From Deinandra increscens subsp. villosa (taxonomy: Eukaryota > Streptophyta > Magnoliopsida > Asterales > Asteraceae), in assembly GCA_039602395.1 (NCBI GenBank), contig JBCNJP010000003.1, positions 26,878,353 to 26,942,352 on the forward strand: a DNA stretch of 64,000 bases, given 5' to 3'. The position numbers were made by a program, and so were the translations under genes. Positions 48,527-60,516 of the stretch are shown here, in pieces. Position 1 is the first letter of the stretch. Every line of letters begins with the position of its first letter. Under the pieces are notes generated by a model. It had not been told where the DNA came from. It made no database searches and saw only the letters and a list, made by a program, of their open reading frames with translations.

Positions 48527-50422
48527 TGTAACACCCCAAAATTTTATGACTTAAGATATATACGTGTGCTATATTTGTTAAGTAGTTGAAATAAATGTGA
48601 TATAATATATATACGAATAATAGAGAAACGTCACGATTCGCGTATGAATATTCGACACGACATTCGAGGAAACGTCAAAATACGAACTTGTAGAAAATAA
48701 TAGATAACGAAAAATAAAGATCGTGGGCGCAGACGGTTCTCAAATCCGAGTTATAACGAAGCGGGAAAACGCAAAATAGTGAATTGGGCCCGGTTTATAA
48801 TAAACCGTATTAAAGCACGAGCGTCACTAAAGTAACACCGAGGCAGACGTAAAATGTCAAGTATTGCTAAATACTTGATTTATAATCGTTATAAAATATA
48901 ATTGCAATGTTTGGTACGAAAAACGGTGAAGTCAACAACTGTTGCTGTCACGCGATAATAACCGAAATCAATTCGGTTAGCCATTCGAGATGATTATAAC
49001 GCCTCGGCGAAGTATAGATAATTACTATAATAATAGTTAAGTATTTCAGTCTAGACGAAGTATTTGGTTTATGAAACGGCCGTGATCGCTACGCCGATTA
49101 GACACACGCTGTTACCGCGTAACTAAATAAACATTTACCGGTTAACGTTTTAACCGAAGAATAAATATTATGAGTATATTTAGTGGACTCCTATAATATT
49201 TTAGATGTTCGGAAATTTTGTAAACCGTTCATAAAATATTAAACTATTTAACGGGTCTAGATTATGGGTATAATACCTATTTATTATAGTATACCACATT
49301 TACTTGATCCTTACTCTTCATAAATTGTATGTGTCAAATTGATCGTATGATTCAGCAATCAAAAGAGTTAGTCATTGTATATGTGTGGAATTCCAATTGT
49401 CCCTACGATTCAATTTAATTGACTGAGATTTATACTATATATATACATACATGCGCATGCAAATTTTAAAAACATACACACACAAAACAGAAGAGACAAA
49501 AAAAAGGGAAATAGAACTGAGAAAGAAAAGAGTAGAGAGAGAGAGAGTGAGAAAGCAGCACAGCAGAAGCCGTACCCCTCCTCTCTGTTCGATATTCCGG
49601 CGAAGCCCCTCCCCCTTTAAGATTTTCCGGCAAACAAAACCGGCGACCTAGCAACCATCCACGGCGGGCATGGCGGCATGCTGTCTCGTCCCCTCCGGCG
49701 AACTGCTGCCCTTGTTTTTCCGGCTAGCGTAACCAGCGAACACAGCCCCTCGTTCCGGTTCATTCCTCCGGCGAACCTCTGCTTGATTGCCGACCGCGAT
49801 AGCAGCAGGAACCGGCGACCATCTCACCACTCCTGTTCTTCTCCGATGAACCTAGCAGCTCGCAGCCTTCTTCGTCGATAAACCCAGCCATCTCCTGTCC
49901 TCTTCCGACAAACAACAGCGGCGGCGACCAACGGCCGAGCAACGACTGTTCCGGCGACCTCGCACCCAGCAACAGCCACCCCATCTCCGACTCTCCTCCC
50001 TCGTTTTACATTCATCTTTCCGGCGGGCAATAACACAGAAGTAGCAAAATCCTCGATGAAGATGGTGATGTTTTTTTTAATTCGGTTATTATTCGGTGAT
50101 GTTCGGTGGATGATTCGGTGACGAGCGGCTGACGACGGGTGATGGTGGAAACGACGATGAACACCCGAGGTAGCGGAGAATGGTTGCGGTGGTCGACTAT
50201 CGTTGAAGGTGGTCCACGATGACGCGGGATATAAAGTAGTTACAATAATAAAACCCGTTTACAATTTCGGGCGATGTTTCGGTGGCGTAACAAGGTCCAA
50301 ACGACAAACCAACAACGGGGAAATGCTCGTGGCAAGAAACTAGTCAGGAAGGACTATTCATTTGTCCAAATCGGACAACTTTATTATTCGGATATTTTTG
50401 ACTCGTTTCACGACCCGTCACA
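48527..50422 (+). repeat. Middle LTR of the tandem gypsy element
   Basis: 1,896 bp, TGTAACACCCC to GACCCGTCACA. The second half (about 49540-50040) is unusually GC-rich with many TTCCGGCGA motifs and a CT/GA-rich block, resembling a plant gene 5' leader. Short ORFs on both strands there are not conserved as protein in any way I can see. This uninterrupted copy is the reference for dissecting the split LTR at 54975-61947. Confidence 0.93.
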
Positions 50423-53400
50423 AGTTGGTATCAGAGCCTTGGTTTAAGAGATTTAGATACTAGCACGGTATCTAGACTTAAACTAGGACTCTTGGTAAAC
50501 AAAGTAAGGTAAGATAGGGAATATAAATGCCAGTCAGGATAGTCTTGCCCATAGGAAAAATGTTGCACGAGAAACATAAGAGGTAGGACTTAGGGTATGC
50601 AAGTGCGGAGACTACCCGATTGCAATTAGCTACTGCAATTTGGTATTTTACCGAAACGAACATATCATAGGTTCTAACTGTTGTGTGGCCTAGTGCGGGG
50701 TAGATTAATTGACAGTGAGATACGTGGTCAATAACTTGTAAAGAATGCCTAGAGAAAGGCAGTTTTAAAGGACCGTTTTTTTTTAGAATTACCGGGAAAG
50801 AATAAAAGGAAATGTACGGACACTACGAATAAATGTGATGAGGGTAACTGGGTTTGAGCACATCATAATTATATAATTGTATAGCGCTTGCAATTATCTA
50901 ATTATCATGAATTCAAAATTTGGAGACTTAACATCACACGAGTTCTGAAGTGTCAAGGTATTTTTCAGAAGATGAATACAAATCATAGTCATGATAGGAA
51001 TTCATATAGGATATCCGATAGTAAATCCAATGTCAATGTGAAGTACGAGTACCTTTAATGAATAAATTGAAGCCGTTATGTTAGAAATAGTGGCAGAAGC
51101 ATTGAAGGTTACGTTGCTATCAAGTTCCGGAGGCTTTGACGAGAAGAATGTCCGGTAGAGCAACCGCTAGTGAAGCTGGTCCCGAGGAAGCTTCTGGTAG
51201 AAATAGGTTCCCGATGAAAGGCAAATGAAAACGGTCCAAGAATGAAAAAGATCTTGAAGACAATGACGACGGATTCCACAAGAAGGCTAAGGGAGCTTTT
51301 GAACAAAGAAAGCTGATATGCCAGATGTGCGAGAAACGTAATCATAGGAATTACATGTGGAGAACTCAAGAACCGTTGAAGATGAAAAGAGGTGTAAACA
51401 AACCTAAATGTCGTCGTAAGCAAGGAAACTGGAGACATGATAGACGCAGTCGCGATAAAGGAGAAATGAGGGTTGCTATGATGAGAATAGTGGAAACAGC
51501 GTTCCAAGCTACGTTGCTATCTTCAGAAGACCATCACTATAGGTGATAGGCCATAAGGCTCGAAGCCGAAGCTAGCAGTTGAAGTTAAGAGTAGTTCAAA
51601 GAAAGATGACGAATGACGAAGGTTACCACAAGATGGATCGAGAATCTACAAGCTTAAGAGTATGAAGGTCCAGAGTAAGCCAAAAAGAACTTACATTCCA
51701 GGAGATGTTATTCCTTCAATAAAATGGCAGGAAGAATCCACATGATGATTGGACGAGCTACACGAAGAAGAATTTCAACATAAAGAGAGGAAAAACATTG
51801 TCAAGGAATCCCGTAGTCAAGCTACCTTAGACAGCTTAGGATTACAATTTCCTTAGGACAAATGCAAATACGTCAAGATAAATGACCTCCAGATAAATGT
51901 TGATACGCGGACGAGCCTGACGATTCGATATTAGCAGCAATTGCACACTTAGAGGTCTGAATTCGATATTAGGAATTGTCACACAGTGTATTACATCGAT
52001 GCAAGTAAATGATCAGTATTTGACAAATGTTCTTCTTAAGATCAATGCCCAGCTAAGGGTAATGATAAAGTAAATTTAGACGTTGAATGAATTAACTCGC
52101 GAGATGTTACGCGTAACTCATCTGTAACCGGAGGAAGACTCAACTTCATATGCAAGGATTGTGATGGCTTGGTAGTAAAGATTACAACGTGGAAGTACAT
52201 GGGTCAAGAGGTAAGTCATACTCAACGTATGCCATTGACTCGAAGGCAAAACCAAGAAACTGAAGAACATACCGGTAACGTATTAAATTTCCGAACGAAT
52301 TATTCAGAAGGTCCAAATGAGCAGCCCGTCAGATCAAGAAATGAAGTTCCAAAAATCAATTCGACGCCAGAGAAATATGCTAGAAGCAACGCCCGAAGCA
52401 ACAACGCCAGAAGCAATAAGCATTTGCCAGATATCTCCAACAGAAACAAGAAGATTTCTTTAGACCAAAAATATCGTATTAGGATGCACCAGTAATTTCA
52501 AGAAGACGAGAGGAAGCCAAGGATATGCATAGACTGCAAGAAGATAAAGAAGCAATTGGTGAGAAGCAGATATCCTTTGCCAAGGATCAGCAAACCATTC
52601 AACCAGATATAAGGAGCAAGACGGTTCTCCAAGGTTGATCTAAGATCAGCTTAGCATCAGCTAAAGGATTAAAAGTGAGCCTATAAAGAGGATGGCTTTT
52701 CGGAAACAAAAAGGATCATTACGAGTTATTAAGTAATGATTGACTTGAATGACGAACGCCCCTACAATTCCAGAAATCCCGTGGCTAAGCCTGCCGATGA
52801 ATGACGTTCTACGGTTCTCAAGGACGATGAAGAATGCATGAAGCATTGGAAGGAAGTACTGAAGATCAGGAAAAGAGAGAGGCCATGTTAATACATCTGA
52901 AGCCGCTAAGACTTTCCAAGGATGTAACGCCATTAGGTTGACTAAGAAGATGTCAAGTCCTTTTGGAATCCTAATCAGTAGCAGACATGAAATGAAGTAA
53001 TAAACGGATTAACTTAGGCATCGGTAAGATCATTACCGATTAGGCCTAGTGAAGAGGAAAATTGCAGCAATAGTATTTACATTCAAGCAGGGGCGAATTT
53101 TCTTTTGTGCCAGCAGTGACCCCGGTCACTGCTGATTTTTCGTTCAGAAGTATCGATTATACGTGTTTTACGAGATTTTTTTATATATATATTGTGTCGG
53201 TCACCACCAAAAAAGGTTATTATACAGAACTAGAGGAGGGTCACCGGAATTTTCAACAACCAGCAGTTGACGGAGATGCGATGGAGTTGTATTCTGGTTA
53301 TTTTGATGAAAGAGAAATAAAACTGAAATGAAAATGAAGAAGACGATGAACCCCTTTAAAAAAATTAGTTTGTGGTGTCTATTAATGGGTAAATTAAAGA

Positions 53401-54974
53401 GAGTGAAAAGACTACACTCTGTAGTGCAGTCTAGTCTGACACTTGAAGAGAGTTGTAAACTTTATTTATCAAAATTTTGTTTTAATCTTATTTAATTTAT
53501 TAAATTATTTATTTAGATTAAAACTAGTATAGATACTTGATTTTAGTTGCTATTTATTATCGTTTATTCATTTCATGGTGTAACTTTTGGTGGTGTAATT
53601 ATAACTACCATTAAAATAGTCATCATGGCGTAACTTTTTGTTGTAATTTATGTTGTATCTTTTATTTTAGCTTCTTGCCGGTTCTTTAGTAATATAATCT
53701 TTGTCATTAAAAAAACTGATACTTAATTTTATTATTAATGAATAATTGGGTTGTTAAATAAATTTTTATGAACAATATTAACCGTTTCCGATCTATGTAC
53801 AGAACTCTTGTGGAAACTAAGAAAAATGGGACATATTATTTGTTTGAACGACTTGACTGGGATTCGATATTTTTAGTTTTTACTGTTTGACCTGACCCGA
53901 ATTAGTTATTTTTATATTTTTTGTTTGACCCGACCCGAACTGAATATCCAATCCAAACATAAACTTCAAAACGTAGCAATAGAGAAAAAAATTTGGGTCA
54001 CGTAATTTTCGGTCACCCAAGGAATAAAAATCAAGCTCCGCCACTGCATTCAAGAGATGCAAACAACAAACGAGGTTGTACGCAGGATGTCCAAACTAGT
54101 TATTTAAGTAAGTAATAGATAGTCATGAATTATACTAATTTTGTTGTGGTTAGAATAGTACTATCACCCTACACCAGACTAGTAATAGTACGCCTCTAGT
54201 TGTATCCAGGGTGTGGTGGATACGCCACTGGTACATCCTATATATATACACCTAAGGTACAACTAGAAGTGGCACTAGAATTAGTCTCGTGCAGGTAGAT
54301 ATTACGGGCCATTGTGGAAAACAAATAAGTAGCATTCATGAATATATATCACTTACTAACAAATGACTGAGGGACTGTTGATGTCCAGAAGAGAAGTTCA
54401 AAAATCTTATAGCATACGGATAAATGTTTAACGTATGCAGAAAGTTAGTAACAGAATGGCAGAAGCTTCGCAGTAAATTTTAACTTTAGAAAAAGTTCGA
54501 AGCATATTCCGGTAGGATTCATAATCAGGCTACCCTATGTAGCTAAAGAGTTATGACACCACCTAGATAGTATGTGATTGATAAAAGGAAGAGTTCCTTT
54601 ATTTTGAGAAACGTATTCTCCCAAAATGTTAGCTAGACTATTCGTTAGGGATACATTCATAAGAGTACTAGCATCAGTTATAGAAATCTGGTTCACATTT
54701 AGATTGTAAACAAAACTTCGTGAATAGAATAATTAAAGTATTACCTTATAGGTAATAGAGATAAATGATATATTGTCCTAGAAAGTTTGTTACGATGTTA
54801 AAATCGTAGCCCAGGAACCAGATGGTTCATATGAGATGGATGCATTAGATGCATAGAAAAGTTTCCGGATTAATCCGGGAAAGGAAAGAAAGGTGAAAAG
54901 GTAAAGAACTCATTGTGAGTTAAATCACAGTTTGAGTAAGTTTCGAGGACGAAACCTTTTTAAGGGGGTAGAGT
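50423..54974 (+). pseudogene. Wrecked gag-pol of the tandem gypsy element
   Basis: Only traces remain. Near 51316 a degraded knuckle CQMCEKRNHRNYMW has its last Cys replaced by Trp. At 52510-52680 a broken reverse transcriptase reads RKPRICIDCKKIKKQL, RYPLPRISKPFNQI, ARRFSKVDLRSA; at 52800-52890 it reads DDEECMKHWKEVLKI. The order matches gypsy RT (CIDYRELN, YPLP..DDLFDQL, FSKIDLRSGYHQ) with many stops. The element is thus non-autonomous and would depend on a related helper. Confidence 0.78.
53088..54046. mobile_element. Non-autonomous hAT-like element, copy 2
   Basis: 959 bp, identical in site and TSD (CATTCAAG, 53080-53087 and 54047-54054) to copy 1 at 46643-47598. It therefore predates the tandem duplication. 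The small + strand ORF at 53107-53331 has no recognisable domain. Confidence 0.85.
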
Positions 54975-55895
54975 TGTAACACCCCAAAATTTTATGACTT
55001 AAGATATATACGTGTGCTATATTTGTTAAGTAGTTGAAATAAATGTGATATAATATATATACGAATAATAGAGAAACGTCACGATTCGCGTATGAATATT
55101 CGACACGACATTCGAGGAAACGTCAAAATACGAACTTGTAGAAAATAATAGATAACGAAAAATAAAGATCGTGGGCGCAGACGGTTCTCAAATCCGAGTT
55201 ATAACGAAGCGGGAAAACGCAAAATAGTGAATTGGGCCCGGTTTATAATAAACCGTATTAAAGCACGAGCGTCACTAAAGTAACACCGAGGCAGACGTAA
55301 AATGTCAAGTATTTCTAAATACTTGATTTATAATCGTTATAAAATATAATTGCAATGTTTGGTACGAAAAACGGTGAAGTCAACAACTGTTGCTGTCACG
55401 CGATAATAACCGAAATCAATTCGGTTAGCCATTCGAGATGATTATAACGCCTCGGCGAAATATAGATAATTACTATAATAATAGTTAAGTATTTCAGTCT
55501 AGACGAAGTATTCGGTTTATGAAACGGCCGTGATCGCTACGCCGATTAGACACACGCTGCTACCGTGTAACTAAATAAACATTTACCGGTTAACGTTTTA
55601 ACCGAAGAATAAATATTATGAGTATATTTAGTGGACTCCCATAATATTTTAGATGTTCGGGAATTTTGTAAACCGTTCACAAAATATTAAACTATTTAAC
55701 GGGTCTAGATTACGGGTATAATACCTATTTATTATAGTATACCATATTTACTTGATCCTTACTCTTCATAAATTGTATGTGTCAAATTGATCGTATGATT
55801 CAGCAATCAAAAGAGTTAGTCATTGTATACGTGTGGAATTCCAATTGTCCCTACGATTCAATTTAATTGACTGAGATTTATACTATATATATACA

Positions 55896-57625
55896 CAAGT
55901 TGCCCGACCCGCGCTTCGCGGCGGAGTCGGGTCGACAGAGTTGGGTCGTTTTGAAAAGTCAATTAGCCAGACAATTAAAGATAAAGGTTGTATGATAATC
56001 AACGGTGAGAATGGCAAAGCATACATGTGTAGAAAAATAAACTCTATTTCTTTTAGCAATTTGATATCTATTAAAAAAATATAATGCCTACTAAAAAAAT
56101 TAGAGAAACGAAGGACCCCTAAAACCTTTTAAAACTCACGAAACTTTTAGCAAATAAAACCAAAAATGTCGTGAAAATAAACACAAAAGAATGAGATTTA
56201 GAGCAAAAATGGTATAATTCAATGTGTAGCTTTTGCCTTTTGCCATGAAAATACTTCTTTTGCACAAATTAGCTAATCCAAAGACTATAAATTTTTTTAG
56301 CTTACATCTGGCCCAAAATGCTATTTGTCTAAAGTGGCCTTTAAAGTATTTTTTTATATAGCAAAACATGCCCCGTACTTATGTAAGTAAGTCATCATCC
56401 TTCAAGTACAAAAGGTGGAGTGTAAATAATTCCAAAATCTACATGTGACCCCCTTGATTCTCGGCAGAAACAGAGAAGGAGAAATGAAAATTCAGTAGGC
56501 TCTGATCCTATGGATCATCATCGCAATCTCAGTTTCACAATCAAAGATGAAGATAACGATAAATTATATAAAAATTACCAAAAATAATTTTCAATCTTAA
56601 ACTCTAATTTTGCAACTTTCAGAAGCTTCAAATCAAAATCCAATCCAGTAGGCTCAGATCCTGTAGATCATCCTCGCCAAGTTTCATCACCAATAATCTC
56701 TCTAAAGTCAATATTAAGAACAATAAAATAGAGTCATAAAATCAGACCCTCACCGCCATAAGGGTAGGATCGGTAAGAGGCTCAGATCTGAGCAACGGAT
56801 GCGATAAACACCTCCTAGTTGCCAGAGACATCATAGCCTAACAGAAACAATTCAAATCAGAAAAAAGCATCGGTGACCAAACATATATGGGCAAATCGCA
56901 GAACATCGACCAAACCAACAACAACACTTCAATGGTGTGCCTCAGAAGCATAAAGTAGATTTACAGATCTACAACACGGATTTGTAGAGTTCAACCAAAC
57001 CTCGGCTCGCTCATAACCGACCATGGAAATATCATCGTGAAGCCAAACAAAGACAACCAAACTCCGGCTAGGGACGATTTAGAAACCCGGCAAAGTATAA
57101 CTCGCTCATAACCGGCGGCGGCTGCGATAAACGTCGCGCCACCACCGACAAAACCACCGCGAGCCTAAACAGAGACAACCAAACCGCTCATAACCGGCGG
57201 CGGCTGCGATAAACGCCGCGCCACCGCCGGCAAAAATCATCGCGAGGGCAAACAGAGGTGACCAAATTCTGGCTCACTCATAAGCGGGTACAATACCCAT
57301 GGTTAACGACTTAAATACGCCGGTAATCTCAAGCTCCGCTGAATCTCCGGCAAGGTGACAGAGAGAGAGAGAGAGGGAGCCTGCTGTGTGTAAAAAGAGG
57401 CGTAAAAAAATATGACCTAATTTCAACCCTTATAACAATTTATACAATCCATAGAAATATGGGTAGTCCAAAATCCTGGTCCAAACCCGCATGTCCAAAA
57501 CCTGAAAATGGATGCAAGCCTTACTTGTACTCCATGTTTAAAAACTTGTATTATATGTGCATTAGTGGCTTGTACAATATGTTTTAAAGATTGTACCATA
57601 AGTTACATTTTGTATATAGGGATAA
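55896..57625 (-). mobile_element. Helitron-like insertion with gene-leader-like cargo
   Basis: Comparison with the intact LTR shows 1,730 bp inserted exactly between A and T with no target duplication, as Helitrons do. On the minus strand the 3' end is a GC hairpin (CCGCGAAGCGCGG) followed by GGGCAACTTG, one base off the canonical CTRR. The 5' end is TTATCCCTATATAC, one base off the canonical TC. The interior has a CT-rich tract (57361-57378) and three ~105-bp GC-rich units (57040-57300, ACCGGCGGCGGCTGCGATAA). This looks like a captured 5' leader rather than coding sequence. No Rep/helicase. Confidence 0.6.
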
Positions 57626-58019
57626 TACATGCGCATGCAAATTTTAAAAGAGTCCTTATAAAGACACCCAGGTTTTTTACTAAAAACACCCAAAGCATAC
57701 GATCGTTTCATCCAAAACGATACGGAAACGATCGTTTTACATGAAACGGCCCCTTGGAATTGTACGTCGACATCAAAAGCTGCAACCCTATCAAATCATG
57801 TTTATTCCTTCGATCGTTTTGCATGAAACGACCTCAGTTTTAGGCCGTTTTATAACAAACGATCGTTTCTGGATTTCTTTTGAATTCATTAGATTTGATG
57901 TTTTATTCTATTTAAATCATATATATATCGATCGATCGATCGTATATTTTCATATTATCGATCGATCGTCCACTGTTTTATACTACAATCATTTTCTCAA
58001 TCTATAAGATTCGTAAGAG

Positions 58020-59035
58020 ATGTCGTGGTTCGATGAATTATTTAACGGAGGCAGCGGAGGTGATAGCTACAACCCCGGCGGTTATGATGGAAGTGATAAT
58101 TATGGAGGTAATTACGGAGGAATTTACGAAGGAGACGCCGGTAGTTATGTCGGTAATTATGCATGAAATTATTCTGGTAATTACAACAACAACGACGACG
58201 ACGACAACAACAGTAACAACAACAACAATAACGACGACGACGACAATAACAACAACAACGGCGGCGACGACAACGACAACAACAACGGCGACGACGAAAA
58301 CAACCGTGAGTATTATGAAACCGACCAGGTACCACCTATTCATGTTTTTCGTTATTTAATTTTTATGATTTATACATATTATCGGAATCCATGTGTATAT
58401 TATCACCACTTCCAATTATGATACTTATTTAATAATTTTAGATCTTCGTATCAAAAAAAGAGCTGTTTGACTGGGCCTTTGAACGAGCTTGTCCAAAGGG
58501 TTATGTTCTATCAACTAAACGTAGCTCAACGCACGCACTTACGGGAGAGTATACAAAAATCTCGATATGGTGTGATCGTAGTGGCAAATACGTACCAAAG
58601 GGTACTCAGCAGAGAAAGACGGGCAGTAAGAAATGTGACTGTCCGTTCTTGCTGAAAGGTACGTACATTAAAATTCTAGCCGGTTGGAAATTAGAGGTGG
58701 TCAACCATGAGCATAACCACGAGCCGTCGGAAAATCTGGAAGGCCATGCAAGGGCGATGAGGTTTAACGACGAGGAGGTTGGTAATGTGAGACAGATGAA
58801 AAACCAAAAGATCCGGCCTCGTCACATCTTGACGGAAATTAAGAAAAACAACCCCAAGAACCTGTCGAGTAAGCGGACGCTCTATAACATCCTAGCTAAG
58901 ATTAAAGGCGAAGAAACGATCGGTGATACCCCTATGCAGGTATTCTTCTCCCTGCTTGCTGATGACGGGAATAAGAAGCCCTGTTTCGACGATTGGCCAT
59001 TGAGGATATGTAAACATTATGTGTACCAGTACTGA
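58020..59035 (+). pseudogene. FAR1-family DNA-binding protein of the MULE, truncated
   Basis: Exon 1 (58020-58328) encodes MSWFDELFNGGSGGDSYN then Gly/Tyr-rich and Asn/Asp-repeat sequence, with an in-frame TGA at 58164-58166. Donor CAG|GTACCA, acceptor TTTTAG at 58441, phase 0. Exon 2 starts IFVSKKELFDWAFERACPKG and contains the FAR1 zinc-finger-like pattern: WCDRSGKYVPKG, KTGSKKCDCPFLL, GWKLEVVNHEHNHEPS (Cys, Cys, His, His). It goes on through RPRHILTEIKKNNPKNLSSK to GDTPMQVFFSLL, the point where MULE transposases begin, but then ends at TGA 59033-59035. It would bind TIR DNA but not catalyse. The Thr-rich frame at 58033-58359 is a shadow. Confidence 0.78.
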
Positions 59036-59068
59036 TATATATATATATATATATATATCGTATACTCC

Positions 59069-59167
59069 TTCCAACGGCTATATTTTTCCCAACGGCTATA
59101 TTTTTCCCAACGGCTATATTTTGCCAACGGATAGATTTCTCCAACGGCTAGATTTCCCCAACGGCTA
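59069..59167. promoter_or_regulatory. Cluster of six AACGG (MSA-like) motifs, 1
   Basis: CCAACGGCTATATTTT-type units at 59071, 59089, 59106, 59125 (variant AACGGATA), 59141 and 59157. Several fit YCYAACGGYYA, the mitosis-specific activator element bound by three-repeat Myb proteins. It lies just 3' of the truncated FAR1 gene. Function inferred from motif match. Confidence 0.6.
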
Positions 59168-59359
59168 CATTATTTTTGATTTTTAATAACTTTTTTATGC
59201 ATTATAAGTTCTAAAAAATGTTCTGTGAATTTTTTAGATTTTTTAAAAATACATCATTTTTTTCCTAATCTAAAATATGCTATATTAGCTAGGTTTTTAA
59301 GTGTTTTGTAGTAAAAAAAAATATTTTTTTTTAAATAATTTTAATAATGTTTGTGGTTT

Positions 59360-59800
59360 GTTAGTGGCCTATTGATGAAAATGACATCACCCTCCATGAT
59401 ATTTTATGTCCAACTTGGCCTGCTACAAACATTTCTCATAGTTCCATCATAACAGATTACAACATCTCTAAAAAACGTTCTTGAATACAGACGTCCACTT
59501 TCATAGATTTGTAAGCCCAAGAAACCAATCTGTTGACCTATTCGTGTTAGGGCAGACTCACTCTTGGGGTCTATCAAATTACCCATGGATGAAAATCACA
59601 GAATAAATTCATAAATGGGATTCTTACATGCCCGAAGATTTTTCTCGAGTTGCATGTCGATTACCTCATTGTAATTAGACCTCAAGTGATATAACAAAGG
59701 TGCAACTTCTAGTAGTTGGTCTTCTATGTTTCTTATAGCATCCTTTGAAATCACAAAATCCTCCAAATATTGGCTGCATCGAGTTAAAAAGCTTCAGAAC
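59360..59800 (-). pseudogene. Unidentified coding-like relic, opposite strand in the MULE
   Basis: Minus-strand reading gives EDFVISKDAIRNIEDQLLEV, APLLYHLRSNYNEVIDMQLE, KNLRACKNPIYEFI, a stop, then MGNLIDPKSESALTRIGQQI, GFLGLQIYESGRLYSRTFF. Composition is protein-like and continuous apart from one stop, but I do not recognise the family. It may be a captured host gene fragment. No promoter or start was identified. Confidence 0.35.
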
Positions 59801-59967
59801 TTATCTTGGCCTGGTTTCGAAAAAGTGTGGCATTTGGACCCTTCTCTGAGTGAATAATTAGACAAACCATCTCATGTTGTGCTCAGTGACACGTTCTTCA
59901 ATATTTACAACAAAAATATGTATTTTATGTTTTTTTTAATAAATAATTTTAAAATAATTTTTATATA

Positions 59968-60055
59968 CACACAACGGCTATATACCCAACGGCTGTATTT
60001 TATAACGGCTATATACCCAACGGTTGTATTTTATAACTTTCTCCCCTATAAATAG
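59968..60055 (+). promoter_or_regulatory. MSA-like cluster 2 plus TATA box
   Basis: Four AACGG(C/T)T units at about 59971-60025 (ACAACGGCTATA, CCCAACGGCTGTA, TATAACGGCTATA, CCCAACGGTTGTA) stand directly before a good TATA box, CCCCTATAAATAGG (60044-60056). The ATG at 60089 follows about 35-40 bases later. The layout is that of a compact core promoter for the second MULE gene. Confidence 0.65.
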
Positions 60056-60088
60056 GGGTCATTTGTTTGATCTTGAACCACCCTGTAC

Positions 60089-60516
60089 ATGTCTGAAGAT
60101 CCAAATTTTCTTTCAGTTCTTCACCAGTTTCACAATCTTGCTATGTCGTCCACACCTCCTAGAGATGTCCTTGAACCATGGACTCCACCTCCGGCAATGC
60201 TTCCGGCGCCTGGTTTTGTGCCACCGGTCGAACAGCCGCCACCACCACCTGTTATGCAACCTCGACCTCCTGCCCCCCCTGTTAATCGTCGTCCATATCC
60301 ACCACCCACTGTTGTTCGACCCCCCCCCCCCGTCCCCTCGTCGGAGTTGAAGAGGAGGATGAAGATGCATGGAATGAAGCAAACAAAGAGGACATGGAGG
60401 TCCTTCGAGAGTACTGGGCGGAAGAACATAGTAGGTCCAAGGAGGTGGATGTCGAATCTGGAAACCGCTGGGCATCAGACAGTGACTCCGACTCAGCTTC
60501 AGACTGGTCTTATTAG
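60089..60516 (+). pseudogene. Second MULE gene: Pro-rich N-terminus, acidic C-terminus, frame broken at a C12 run
   Basis: The ATG at 60089 lies behind a TATA box. The first part reads MSEDPNFLSVLHQFHNLAMS, then DVLEPWTPPP, then a run of Pro-rich repeats (PPVEQPPPPPV, PPAPPVNRRPYPPP). At a 12-C homopolymer (60320-60331) the open frame changes: frame 1 continues as basic, unconvincing sequence to 60544, whereas an adjacent frame reads VGVEEEDEDAWNEANKEDME and ends ASDSDSDSASDWSY, stop TAG 60514-60516. The acidic frame has much more protein-like composition. A one-base length difference in the C run (mutation or sequencing error) explains it. AATAAA follows at 60616. Function unknown. Confidence 0.6.

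Noticed and set aside
58033..58359. Thr-rich + strand ORF and Val-rich minus ORFs in the MULE
   Set aside because: They are shadow frames of the AAC/GAC codon repeat encoding Asn/Asp in exon 1 of the FAR1-type gene.
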